From Comamonas testosteroni (GTDB lineage: Bacteria > Pseudomonadota > Gammaproteobacteria > Burkholderiales > Burkholderiaceae_C): DNA of 64,000 bases. The stretch spans positions 31,970 through 95,969 of the forward strand of contig NZ_KZ984457.1 in NCBI RefSeq assembly GCF_003569915.1. The letters are read 5' to 3'. Below, one piece after another: positions 1-8,415 of this stretch (position 1 is the first letter of the stretch; every line of letters begins with the position of its first letter). The notes under the pieces were generated by a model. The model saw nothing but the letters and a program-made list of their open reading frames with translations, made no database searches and was not told the DNA's origin. Both the position numbers and the translations under genes were made by a program.

Positions 1-1
1 C

Positions 2-598
2 CGCCCCATGTTCGACAGCGGCAGTGCCGTGGTCAAACCGTATATGCGCGACATCCTGCGCGAGATTGGCGCGGCCATGGGCAATGCGGAAAACCGCATC
101 AGCCTCTCCGGCCACACCGATGCCGCACCCTATGGCAATGCGGACCGTGGCTATAGCAACTGGGAGCTGTCTGCCGACCGTGCCAATGCCTCGCGCCGCG
201 AGCTGGTGGCCGCCGGCATGCCTCTGGACAAGCTGGCGCGCGTGGTGGGCATGGCCAGCAGCGACCTGCTGATGCCCGAGCAGCCCCGCGCACCACAGAA
301 CCGCCGCATCACGATTACCGTGCTGACCAAGGAGGCCGAGCGCCGTGTGCTGGGCAACCCCGACGCTGAAAAAGCCGAAAACGCGGACGAAGCCATCAGC
401 AGCATGAACAAGGCAGGCAGCGCGCCTGCGCAGGCTAAAAAACCCGCAGCCGCCGTCAGCGCTGGCAGCCCCGGCGCAACGGCCAGCACCGAAATAAAGG
501 GTACCCAGTCGCTGGGACCTTCTGAAGAGTTTGTAACAAGTCCTGAAGTTACTCCACAGTCTGCCGAAAAGCCGGACAATGCACGACCATCGCCATGA
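2..598 (+). CDS. motB: Flagellar motor stator protein MotB, C-terminal part (5' end outside window)
   Basis: Partial: the reading frame is open to the window edge, so the transmembrane helix and plug are missing. What remains is the OmpA-like peptidoglycan-binding domain that anchors the MotA/MotB proton channel to the cell wall, with the family motifs SGHTDAAPYG and LSADRANASRRELVAAGM and the closing NRRITITVL. After about residue 120 the protein runs into an Ala/Pro/Glu-rich tail of roughly 75 residues that looks disordered. The downstream chemotaxis genes cheY and cheZ are co-directional, and a sigma-28 type promoter lies inside the end of this gene. Confidence 0.93.
   Translation, partial: RPMFDSGSAVVKPYMRDILREIGAAMGNAENRISLSGHTDAAPYGNADRGYSNWELSADRANASRRELVAAGMPLDKLARVVGMASSDLLMPEQPRAPQNRRITITVLTKEAERRVLGNPDAEKAENADEAISSMNKAGSAPAQAKKPAAAVSAGSPGATASTEIKGTQSLGPSEEFVTSPEVTPQSAEKPDNARPSP
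544..570 (+). promoter_or_regulatory. Sigma-28 (FliA) type promoter for cheYZ
   Basis: TGAAGTTA at 544-551, an 11-base spacer, then GCCGAAAA at 563-570. Compared with the enterobacterial consensus TAAAGTTT-N11-GCCGATAA this is 6/8 and 7/8 matches at the exact spacing. It lies inside the coding end of motB, 100 bases before cheY. FliA itself is encoded just downstream on the other strand, so a class III flagellar promoter here fits the context. The match was made by eye. Confidence 0.7.
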
Positions 599-669
599 AG
601 CTGACAAATTGTTACTATCAGGGCTAGATACTTGTTTCCTCGCACCTATTCCGACCGAAAGGGCCTCTC

Positions 670-1056
670 GTGGCTAATGCCCTGCGTTTTTTGATTGTTG
701 ATGACTTCTCCACCATGCGCCGCATCGTGCGCAATCTGCTCAAGGAGAGCGGCTTTGCCGATGCCGATGAGGCCGAAGATGGTGTGGCTGCCATCAACAA
801 GCTGCGAGCCAGCAAGTTCGACTTTGTGGTGACCGACATCAATATGCCGAACATGAACGGCTTTCAGCTGCTGAGCGAAATCAAGCAGGATGAAAAGCTC
901 AAGCACCTGCCGGTGTTGATGGTGACGGCCGAAGCCCGCAAGGAAGACATCGTCGCCGCGGCCCAGGGCGGCGCGGCTGGCTACATCGTCAAGCCCTTCA
1001 CCAAGGCCACGCTGGAAGAGAAGGTCAACCTCATCATCAAGAAACTCGACCTGTAA
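670..1056 (+). CDS. cheY: Chemotaxis response regulator CheY
   Basis: Single receiver-domain protein of 128 residues, the usual length. Phosphorylated by CheA, it binds the flagellar switch protein FliM and changes the direction of motor rotation. The acidic pocket (VDD near residue 12), the phospho-acceptor Asp in VVTDINMP, the Thr in VTAEA and the Lys in IVKPF are all present. Translation probably starts at GTG 670, preceded by AAAGG, since the following residues match the CheY N-terminus and no ATG is available in frame. cheZ follows after 3 bases, so the two are surely co-transcribed. Confidence 0.97.
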   Translation: MANALRFLIVDDFSTMRRIVRNLLKESGFADADEAEDGVAAINKLRASKFDFVVTDINMPNMNGFQLLSEIKQDEKLKHLPVLMVTAEARKEDIVAAAQGGAAGYIVKPFTKATLEEKVNLIIKKLDL

Positions 1057-1059
1057 GCC

Positions 1060-1677
1060 ATGAGCAGCGATCAGGCTTCCGCCAACGTCCACTACAAGAT
1101 TGGTGTGCTGACACGCCAGTTGCACAACTCACTCAACGAGCTGGGTTATGCGGATCGCTTGCGCGGCAGCATGGGTGAACTGCCCGATGCGCAAAGCCGT
1201 CTGTCCTATATCGCCCGCTTGACGGGCGAGGCTGCAGAAAAGGTGCTGAGCCAGGTGGAGGTGACACAGAGCCAGCAGGATGCGCTGGCCGAGCGCACCC
1301 GGGCCATGCGCGCCGAACTGATCCAGGACCCTGTGGCCGCCGTGGCCAAGGGCAAGGTGATGAACTATCTGCAGGAAGTGGAAGAAGGCACGCAGCAGAC
1401 GGGCAGCCACCTGACCGAGATCATGATGGCTCAGGACTTTCATGACCTGACGGGCCAGGTCATTGCCCGGGTGGTGGCGCTGGCCGCTGATCTGGAATCT
1501 CAGCTGCTGGAGCTGCTGATCCAGACCTCGCCTGACTCCGCTCAGGCGCCTTCGCTGGCCCCCACAGAAACCATTCAACCCAAGCTGGCCGGCCCCGTGG
1601 TGGACCCGGAAAATACGCCCGATGTGGTGACTTCGCAGTCACAGGTAGACGACTTGCTGGCGAGTTTGGGGTTCTGA
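1060..1677 (+). CDS. cheZ: CheY-P phosphatase CheZ
   Basis: Protein of 205 residues that dephosphorylates CheY-P to end the signal. The central helical hairpin carries the catalytic segment AQDFHDLTGQVI, with the Asp and Gln known from the enterobacterial enzyme, and the C-terminus SQSQVDDLLASLGF is the tethered helix that binds CheY. It lies 3 bases after cheY. The stop codon is followed almost at once by an AT-rich repeat with an inverted repeat that separates cheZ from the converging fliA. Confidence 0.95.
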   Translation: MSSDQASANVHYKIGVLTRQLHNSLNELGYADRLRGSMGELPDAQSRLSYIARLTGEAAEKVLSQVEVTQSQQDALAERTRAMRAELIQDPVAAVAKGKVMNYLQEVEEGTQQTGSHLTEIMMAQDFHDLTGQVIARVVALAADLESQLLELLIQTSPDSAQAPSLAPTETIQPKLAGPVVDPENTPDVVTSQSQVDDLLASLGF

Positions 1678-1678
1678 T

Positions 1679-1744
1679 TTCACTATAAATTCAATAGCTT
1701 CTAGCCTATATTAAATAAGGACTAGAAGCCAAAAACACTCAAAA
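1679..1744. repeat. AT-rich ~60-base repeat, family 2 copy (cheZ/fliA)
   Basis: Fills the whole gap between the converging cheZ and fliA stop codons. It shares the pattern TAGCTT..GCCTATA..GGACT..AGCC with copies at 8349, 30870 and 61431. GCTTCTAG (1697-1704) and CTAGAAGC (1722-1729) form an eight-base inverted repeat, so the copy may also act as a bidirectional transcription end. Confidence 0.7.
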
Positions 1745-2473
1745 TTAGTGTGCGCGCATCTTGGTGCGCAGGCGTGCAATCGCCTGGCTGTGCAACTGGC
1801 ACACGCGCGACTCGGTCACGCCCAGCACGGCAGCGATTTCCTTGAGGTTCATGTCGTGCTCGTAGTACATGCCCATCACGTACTGCTCGCGCTCGGGCAA
1901 AGCCTTGATGGCCTCCACCAGCGCCGCGCGCAGGCGCTGATCGCGCAGCAGCGCAAACGGGTCGGCATCCGCATCGGCCACATGGCGCTCCAGATAGTCA
2001 TCGCTATCGTCGGAATCACCACCGCCAATATCTTCCAGATACACCAGCTGCGTACCGCGCACCTTGCCCAGCAGGGACTGGTAATCGTCCAGCTCCATGC
2101 CCAGCTCGGCTGCAATTTCCGATTCGAGCGGCGAGCGCCCCAGGCGCTGCTCCAGGCGGTTGAGCGCCTGCTCGATTTCCTTCTGGCTCTTGCGTGAGCT
2201 GCGGCTCATCCAGTCGCCTTCGCGCAATTCGTCGAGCATGGCGCCGCGAATACGCTGGCTGGCAAACGTCTCGAATTGCACGCCTTGCTCGCTCTCGAAG
2301 CGCGACAGCGCCTCGGCCAGGCCGATCATGCCGACCTGGATCAAATCATCCAGCTCCACATTCGGCGGCAGCTTGGCGATCATGTGCAGGGCAATCCGAC
2401 GCACGAGCGGCACATGCTGACGAATCAGCGCGTCGCGGTCGAGTTGGCCTTTGGCGGTGTACATGGCAGTCAA
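1745..2473 (-). CDS. fliA: Flagellar sigma factor FliA (sigma-28)
   Basis: Sigma factor of 242 residues that directs RNA polymerase to late flagellar, motility and chemotaxis promoters and is held back by the anti-sigma factor FlgM, also in this window. Region 2 (DALIRQHVPLVRRIALHM, ELDDLIQVGMIGL, FETFASQRIRGAMLDELR) and region 4 with its helix-turn-helix (LKEIAAVLGVTESRVCQLH) are intact. The start overlaps the stop of the flhG-like gene by 4 bases, making it the last gene of flhB-flhA-flhF-flhG-fliA. Confidence 0.97.
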   Translation of the reverse strand: MTAMYTAKGQLDRDALIRQHVPLVRRIALHMIAKLPPNVELDDLIQVGMIGLAEALSRFESEQGVQFETFASQRIRGAMLDELREGDWMSRSSRKSQKEIEQALNRLEQRLGRSPLESEIAAELGMELDDYQSLLGKVRGTQLVYLEDIGGGDSDDSDDYLERHVADADADPFALLRDQRLRAALVEAIKALPEREQYVMGMYYEHDMNLKEIAAVLGVTESRVCQLHSQAIARLRTKMRAH

Positions 2474-3330
2474 TGGCTCCAGGCAAGAGAATCAGGCACG
2501 GCGGCAGCCGCTGCGGGCTGGCTGTGCATGGGCAGAATGCAGGCGGTCTTGAGCATGTGCAGCGTGAGCTGATGCAGATCGCTGGCCTGACGCCAGCGCA
2601 GGCGCATGAGCACCGGTGCATCGCCGAGGTGGCGCTGCGAACACTGTAGCAGAGCATTCAGACGCTGCAAGCGTGTCTGAGCGTTCTGTTTGGCCGTCAT
2701 CAAACTCGACTGCCTGCGGCTCCAGTCATAGGTGGGCGGACCATCTTGGGTCAGCGGCGCCTCCAGAGCTGCCAGCGTGCATTCCACTCCGGCAAACACG
2801 GCCAGATGTTTGAGCTGGCGGTAGCTGTCCGTCAGATGCTCCGCATCGGGCGGCACGATCAGCAGCGGCTGCAGACCCTGGCCTTGCAGCAGCGGCGTCA
2901 AGGTCTCAGCGCCGGCATAGATGACCAGCGTGGAAAAACCGCGCACATAGGCCTGCAGCGCTGGCAAGGCGGGCAAGCCCATCTCATCGGCATTGCTTTG
3001 CAACTGCTTCAGACCCTGGCGGGCAGGCAGGCTGGCCACGGAGTGACGGTCCTTGACCGTGGCGCGCAAACCGGCCTGCGCCTGCCAGGCGTGCTGGGCC
3101 AGCAATTGGGCCAGGCCCGGAGAGTCAAACGATTCGCTCTGGCTGCCGTCGAGCACCAGCACCTTCTGCCCCAGGCGCTGCAGCTGCGCGCACAGCGGCC
3201 ACAGCACGGCCTGCTCAGCCGCCGCGCTCTGCGCGCTGTGCAGCACGACCAGCACGCGCAGACCAGCGGTGCTGGTGTCGCTGACATGCAGGGCCATGCC
3301 CTGATGCAAGGGTGCGCGGCGCTCAAGCAT
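2470..3330 (-). CDS. FlhG/MinD-like protein lacking the Walker A motif
   Basis: Predicted 286-residue protein in the position normally held by flhG (fleN), between flhF and fliA. FlhG is a MinD-like ATPase that limits flagellar number together with FlhF. The first strand and helix align with the MinD fold (LRVLVVLHSAQ, then QRLGQKVLVLDGSQSES), but where the P-loop GKGGVGKT belongs the sequence reads HSAQSAAAEQ, so ATP binding and dimerisation are unlikely to be normal. Start taken at ATG 3330, overlapping flhF by 8 bases; a longer frame upstream is only antisense-like flhF overlap. ATG 3297 is an alternative. The homology call rests on position and weak fold resemblance. Confidence 0.7.
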   Translation of the reverse strand: MLERRAPLHQGMALHVSDTSTAGLRVLVVLHSAQSAAAEQAVLWPLCAQLQRLGQKVLVLDGSQSESFDSPGLAQLLAQHAWQAQAGLRATVKDRHSVASLPARQGLKQLQSNADEMGLPALPALQAYVRGFSTLVIYAGAETLTPLLQGQGLQPLLIVPPDAEHLTDSYRQLKHLAVFAGVECTLAALEAPLTQDGPPTYDWSRRQSSLMTAKQNAQTRLQRLNALLQCSQRHLGDAPVLMRLRWRQASDLHQLTLHMLKTACILPMHSQPAAAAAVPDSLAWSH

Positions 3331-4957
3331 GGGCGGCCTCTGCAGCGGTCGCGGAAGGCGTGAAGAAGAAGTCCATGTCCAGCGATTGCGGATCGAAAGC
3401 CGACTTGACCGAGGAGCGCATGGAGGCCGAAACCAGCAACTGCGCATTGGCGCGCTCCCAGTCTTCGGGCACGCGCTGGCCATTGGTCACACCGCGCAGC
3501 TGAATCTGGTGGCGAATCAGCGTATCGACCGAAGGGCCGACCTTCACGGCTTCGTCCACCTTGGTCAGGATGGCCTGGTGCGAGCCACGCGCCTTGAAGG
3601 CGTTCATGACATCGTCCTGCGCATCACCTTGAGCGGAAGCATTGATGGCCAGCAGTTGCTGCACACCATCAATGGCCAGCACATCCATGATTTCGTCCTT
3701 GCGTGGGTCGCGTGGAGCCACACCGGTCGTGTCTATCAGCACCATCTTCTTGCTTTGCAGCAGACCCAGCAGGTCTTGCAGCGCGGCCTTGTCATGGGCC
3801 TGATGGGCCACCATGCCCAGCATGCGTGCATAGGTGCGCAGCTGCTCGTGGCCGCCAATGCGGTAAGTGTCCAGCGTGATCAGGCCCACGGACGCAGGGC
3901 CGTGCTGGGCTGCGCACAGCGCTGCCAGCTTGGCCGTGGTCGTGGTCTTGCCAACGCCCGTGGCGCCGACCAGCGCAAACACGCCGCCTTGCTCATGAAT
4001 GGCGGGCTGCGCAGCATCGGTGCGCAGATTGCGCTCCAGCACCTGCATCAGCCAGCGCACGGCGTCACCTGCGCCCAGGTGCTCTGGCAGGCGCTCGATC
4101 AGCGCACGCGAAAGCGCGGGCGAGTAGCCAGCACGAATGAGCTTGTGCATCAGGCTGGACTGAATCGGGTTCTGGCGCGTCTGGCCCAGCCAGGTCAGGG
4201 TGTTGAAGCGCTCCTCGATCAGGTCCTTCATGGACTGCAGCTCTTGCATGAAGTTCTGCGGCGCCGCCGCAGACGCAGTAGCCTGCGGCTTGGGCTGTTC
4301 GCGGGTCTGTACGGGCTCGTGGCGCAGCGGATTGTGGCGAGGCACACCGGCGCTGACGGGCTGTGCAGCAGGCGCTGCCTTGGCAATCACACCTTGGCGC
4401 TCTTCATTGCGGGCCTGCGCACGCTGGGCGAATGTGGGCAGTGGCTCGTTGTCGTCCAGGCTGGTTTCATGGCGACGGCGCAGCATGCGCTCGCGCACAT
4501 AGTCCTGAAACGACAGCGTGCTCATGGACAGCTCCTGCACATCGTCCTGTACGGAATGCTGGGCCAGTTCGCGCGCGGACTTGACGGGCGTGGACTGGGC
4601 CTGCGCCAGCTGCTTTTCTTCCAGCCGCTTTTCCTCAGCCTGCTTCTTGCGTGCCTGAACATGCTCCAGCGTGCTCATGGGCGCTGCACCCTGAGCAGCC
4701 GCTGCCAGTGCGGGGCGGGCTTCCTTACGCAAACCACGGCCTTCCTCGGCGGCACGGCGCTCCAGCGCATCCTGCAGCGGCGAGCGGCTTTGAAAGCCGG
4801 AATCCATGTTCTGCAGGGTTTCTTCAGCAGTGGCCATGACTTCCACGCCATCCGGTGTCTGGCGGTTGGAGAGAATCAGAGTGCCGTCGCCAAAGACCAT
4901 GCGCGCCTTGGCCAGGGCCTCACGGGCGGTCGGGGCGTAGAAGCGTTTGATGTTCAT
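3323..4957 (-). CDS. flhF: Flagellar biosynthesis GTPase FlhF
   Basis: SRP-family GTPase of 544 residues that selects the site and number of flagella in many bacteria. The N-terminal B domain begins MNIKRFYAPTAREALAKARMVFG, followed by a long, variable Ala/Gln-rich linker, then the NG domain with the P-loop GATGVGKTTTTAKLA (near residue 330), TLDTYRIGGHEQL, a DTTG segment and the guanine motif TKVDEA. It overlaps flhA by 4 bases and the flhG-like gene by 8, which suggests translational coupling. Confidence 0.96.
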   Translation of the reverse strand: MNIKRFYAPTAREALAKARMVFGDGTLILSNRQTPDGVEVMATAEETLQNMDSGFQSRSPLQDALERRAAEEGRGLRKEARPALAAAAQGAAPMSTLEHVQARKKQAEEKRLEEKQLAQAQSTPVKSARELAQHSVQDDVQELSMSTLSFQDYVRERMLRRRHETSLDDNEPLPTFAQRAQARNEERQGVIAKAAPAAQPVSAGVPRHNPLRHEPVQTREQPKPQATASAAAPQNFMQELQSMKDLIEERFNTLTWLGQTRQNPIQSSLMHKLIRAGYSPALSRALIERLPEHLGAGDAVRWLMQVLERNLRTDAAQPAIHEQGGVFALVGATGVGKTTTTAKLAALCAAQHGPASVGLITLDTYRIGGHEQLRTYARMLGMVAHQAHDKAALQDLLGLLQSKKMVLIDTTGVAPRDPRKDEIMDVLAIDGVQQLLAINASAQGDAQDDVMNAFKARGSHQAILTKVDEAVKVGPSVDTLIRHQIQLRGVTNGQRVPEDWERANAQLLVSASMRSSVKSAFDPQSLDMDFFFTPSATAAEAAHA

Positions 4958-7062
4958 GCGGATGCACCTTTAAGAATCGGACCGATGCGGATGGTGTGCG
5001 TCTCGGGGATCTCGCTGTGGGCGAGTACCTGCAGACGCGGCGCCACACGACGCAGCAGCTTGGCAAGCGAGTTGCGGATGGCGTCCGGCACCAGCAAGCA
5101 GGCGGGCAGGCCCAGCTCTTCCTGTTGGTTGGCGACGTCCACCGCCTTCTGTGTGAGGATTTCTGCCACGCCGGGGTCCAGCGATGGCGAATTGGGGTTG
5201 GCCAGTGCCTGCACCAGCAGACGCTCAAGACCCGGCTCGATGGCAATCACATTGAGCTCGCGGGTGGGACCATAGATTTGCTGCACGATGGCAGGCGACA
5301 GCGCAATGCGCACGCGGCGCGCCAGCTCCACGGGATCGCTTGTCTGCGTGGCGTTTTCGGCCAGCGTTTCGATGATGCTGCGGATATCACGGATGTGCAC
5401 AGAGTCCTCCAGCAGCAGCTGGAGCACTTTCTGGAACGTTGTGATGGGCACCATTTTCGGAATGACTTCTTCAATCAATTTGGGAGCCAGCTTGGCCACA
5501 TGCTCGACGAGCTGCTGCGTCTCCGTACGGGACAGCAGCTTGGCCGCGTGCACTTGCATCAAGTGTGACAAATGGGTGGCCATCACGGTTTCCGAATCAA
5601 CGACGGTAAAACCAGCCATTTGTGCCGCTTCCTTTTGCCGCTCATCAATCCAGTGGGCGGGCAGACCGAAAGCCGGGTCAGTGGTGGCCGTGCCAATCAG
5701 CGGCGTGGTGATGCCACCGGGGTTGATGGCCAGGAACATGCCGGGGAAGGCTTCGCCCTCGCCCACCATCACGCCACGCAGGGTGATGCGGTAGGCGCTG
5801 GGCTTGAGCTCCAGGTTGTCGCGCACATGCACGGCGGGCGGCAGAAAGCCCACTTCCTGCGCAAACTTGCGGCGCACGCCCTTGATGCGCGTCAACAGGC
5901 CGCCCTGACGGCTCTTGTCCACCAGCGTGATCAGGCGGTAGCCCAGCTCCAGCCCCAGCAGGTCCACGGGCTGCAGATCGTCCCAGGTAGCTTCACCATC
6001 GGCCTGCGCGGCTTGCTGCTGCGGTGCTGGCGCACGGCTTTCGGCGGCCACGCGGGCCTTCTCCTTTTTATCCAGCATCCATGCGCCCCAGCCCAGCAAG
6101 GAGCCCATGAGCAGGAACACGGCATGCGGCATGCCCGGAATCAGGCCCAGCATGATCAGCACGCCTGCCGTAATGCCCAGCACCTTGGGCGACATGAAAA
6201 GCTGCTGCACGATCTGGCGGCCCATGTCGGACTCCTTGCCTACGCGCGAGATCACCATGGCCGCGGCCACCGAGATCAGCAGGCCGGGAATCTGCGCCAC
6301 CAGCGCATCACCGACGGCCAGCAGAATGTAGCTGTCCGCCGCCTGCCCGGCAGACAGGCCGTGCTGCACCATGCCGATGATCAGGCCACCAATCACGTTG
6401 ATGACCAGAATCAAGATGCCCGCGATCGCATCGCCGCGCACAAACTTGCTGGCACCGTCCATGGAGCCGAAGAAGTTGGCTTCTTCCTGCACCTCGGCGC
6501 GGCGGCGCTTGGCTTCTTTTTCGTCGATCAAGCCGGCGTTCAGGTCAGCGTCCACGGCCATCTGTTTGCCGGGCATGGCATCCAGCGTAAAGCGAGCCGA
6601 AACTTCGGCAATACGCTCGGCGCCCTTGGTGATCACCACAAAGTTGATCACCACCAGAATGCTGAAAACAATCAGACCCACAGCAAAGTTGCCGCCGATC
6701 AGGAAGTGACCGAAGGCCTCGATCACGGCGCCCGCAGCGCCGGGGCCGGTGTGGCCTTCCATCAGCACCACACGGGTGGATGCCACGTTCAGCGACAGAC
6801 GCATCAGCGTCGTCAGCAGCAGCACCGACGGGAAGGCCGCAAAGTCCAGCGGCTTGATCATGTAGGCAGCCACCATCATCACCATCAGCGCCACGGCGAT
6901 GTTGAGGGTAAAGAAGGTGTCCAGCATCCACGGCGGAACCGGCAGCACCATCAAACCCAGAATGGCCACGACCAGAATAGGCGCGGTCATGCCCTGCAGC
7001 GCACCTGCGTTGGAGCCAGACCATTTCTGGAACATTTGCAGCGGATTGGACGTCGACATCAA
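4954..7062 (-). CDS. flhA: Flagellar type III export gate protein FlhA
   Basis: Inner-membrane export gate component of 702 residues. The N-terminal half has the usual set of transmembrane segments, including PILVVAILGLMVLPVPPWMLD and the loop with NFVVITKGAERIAEVSARFTLD (FHIPEP-type). The C-terminal cytoplasmic half docks substrates and chaperones. It overlaps flhB upstream and flhF downstream by 4 bases each. The two starting Met codons (7062 and 7059) cannot be told apart from sequence. Confidence 0.97.
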   Translation of the reverse strand: MMSTSNPLQMFQKWSGSNAGALQGMTAPILVVAILGLMVLPVPPWMLDTFFTLNIAVALMVMMVAAYMIKPLDFAAFPSVLLLTTLMRLSLNVASTRVVLMEGHTGPGAAGAVIEAFGHFLIGGNFAVGLIVFSILVVINFVVITKGAERIAEVSARFTLDAMPGKQMAVDADLNAGLIDEKEAKRRRAEVQEEANFFGSMDGASKFVRGDAIAGILILVINVIGGLIIGMVQHGLSAGQAADSYILLAVGDALVAQIPGLLISVAAAMVISRVGKESDMGRQIVQQLFMSPKVLGITAGVLIMLGLIPGMPHAVFLLMGSLLGWGAWMLDKKEKARVAAESRAPAPQQQAAQADGEATWDDLQPVDLLGLELGYRLITLVDKSRQGGLLTRIKGVRRKFAQEVGFLPPAVHVRDNLELKPSAYRITLRGVMVGEGEAFPGMFLAINPGGITTPLIGTATTDPAFGLPAHWIDERQKEAAQMAGFTVVDSETVMATHLSHLMQVHAAKLLSRTETQQLVEHVAKLAPKLIEEVIPKMVPITTFQKVLQLLLEDSVHIRDIRSIIETLAENATQTSDPVELARRVRIALSPAIVQQIYGPTRELNVIAIEPGLERLLVQALANPNSPSLDPGVAEILTQKAVDVANQQEELGLPACLLVPDAIRNSLAKLLRRVAPRLQVLAHSEIPETHTIRIGPILKGASA

Positions 7063-8240
7063 ACACTACCTTCCTGCGGCGCAGCCGTATCGGCGGCTGG
7101 CGCATGCGTGCGGCCGCGCTGGGGATCAAGCTCCAGCGGCACGGGCGGCTCGCCCATTTCATCGGGCATGGGGCCTTCGCCGCGCAGAGCGGCCTTGAGG
7201 CGATAGACATAGGCCAGCACCTGCGCCACGGCGGTGTAGAGCGCAGCAGGAATGGCCTGATCCAGATCGGCATGGGCATAAAGCGCCCGCGCCAGCATGG
7301 GGGATTCGAGCACCGGAATCTGGTGTGCGCCCGCCAGCTCGCGAATCTTGAGTGCGACCAGATCCGTGCCCTTGGCAATCACCTGGGGCGCTGCCATGGT
7401 CGCGTCGTCATAGCGCAGGGCCACGGCGTAATGCGTGGGGTTGGTGACCACAAAGTCGGCACGTGGCACGGCGGAGACGCTGGCGCGATCCGCGATCTCG
7501 CGCTGCTTCTGGCGAATCTTGCCTTTGAGCTGCGGGTTGCCTTCGGATTCCTTGTGCTCCTGCTTGACTTCCTCATGGCTCATCTTCAGGCGCGACTTGA
7601 AGAGAAACGCCTGCAGCGGCACGTCGATCACGGCGACCAGCAACACCACCACCAGCAGCAGCGTGATGCCCGTCGCCAGCCAGGAGCCGACCATGGACAG
7701 CGCCATGGGCGAGGGCTGGGCCGAGACCGAGGCCACCTCGGCAATGCGGCTGCTCATGTACTTCCAGGCCACAAAGCCCAGGATCGTGGTCATCAGCACC
7801 ATCTTGACCACGGTGGTCAGTTGCTGCTTGGAAAACAGGTTCTTGATGCCCGACAGCGGGTTGAGCCGGCTGAACTGCGGCGTTACGGGCTTGAAGCTGA
7901 AAATCCAGCCCCCCGCCGCCACGCCGGACAGCACCGAAGCCGTGGTGGTCACCAGCGCAAAGATGATGGCGATGCCCAGACCCAGGCCCAGCATGGACTG
8001 CAGGCGCTCAAGCATCAGCGCCGGAGTCTTGGCCGCAGCGGCGTTGAAGACCAGCTGCTTGGCCATGGCCTCACGCAGATGATCGATCAGCGGCTGCGAG
8101 CCAATGAACATCAGCAGCGCCCCCGTGCCCAGAATGGCCAGGTGAGAGAGGTCTCGAGAGCGCGCACCCTGCCCGTCCGCACGCGTTTTTTGCAGCTTGC
8201 GTTCGGTGGCTGGCAGGTTTTTGTCTTGACTCGATTCCAT
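7059..8240 (-). CDS. flhB: Flagellar type III export switch protein FlhB
   Basis: Inner-membrane export protein of 393 residues from ATG 8240 (MESSQDKNLPATERKLQKTRADGQ), which matches how the family begins; nine extra codons to 8267 are unlikely. Four transmembrane segments are followed by the cytoplasmic domain with the self-cleavage motif NPTH (FVVTNPTHYAVALRY), whose cleavage switches export from rod/hook to filament substrates. First gene of the flhB-flhA-flhF-flhG-fliA run, so its promoter should lie in 8241-8415. Confidence 0.96.
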   Translation of the reverse strand: MESSQDKNLPATERKLQKTRADGQGARSRDLSHLAILGTGALLMFIGSQPLIDHLREAMAKQLVFNAAAAKTPALMLERLQSMLGLGLGIAIIFALVTTTASVLSGVAAGGWIFSFKPVTPQFSRLNPLSGIKNLFSKQQLTTVVKMVLMTTILGFVAWKYMSSRIAEVASVSAQPSPMALSMVGSWLATGITLLLVVVLLVAVIDVPLQAFLFKSRLKMSHEEVKQEHKESEGNPQLKGKIRQKQREIADRASVSAVPRADFVVTNPTHYAVALRYDDATMAAPQVIAKGTDLVALKIRELAGAHQIPVLESPMLARALYAHADLDQAIPAALYTAVAQVLAYVYRLKAALRGEGPMPDEMGEPPVPLELDPQRGRTHAPAADTAAPQEGSV

Positions 8241-8348
8241 GGCGCACGGACGGATTGGATGACCCAATTGTCCAAATCCGGCACCTGCGCAAACCGCGGA
8301 TAAGCGGCTGCCTAGCCCTGTTTATGCAGGACTAGAGTCAACCTGATA

Positions 8349-8410
8349 CTTCAAATTTGATAGCTATATGCCTATTTGATATATGGACTAAAGGTCGATT
8401 TGGCCTTAAA
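8349..8410. repeat. AT-rich ~60-base repeat, family 2 copy (upstream of flhB)
   Basis: Contains TTCAAATTTGATAGCT, then TGCCTAT, ATGGACTAAAGG and a closing GGCCTTAAA. TTCAAATTTGATAGC also occurs exactly at 30871. It lies between the flhB promoter region and the stop codon of the EAL/HDOD gene, ending 5 bases short of that stop. Confidence 0.75.
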
Positions 8411-8415
8411 TCATC

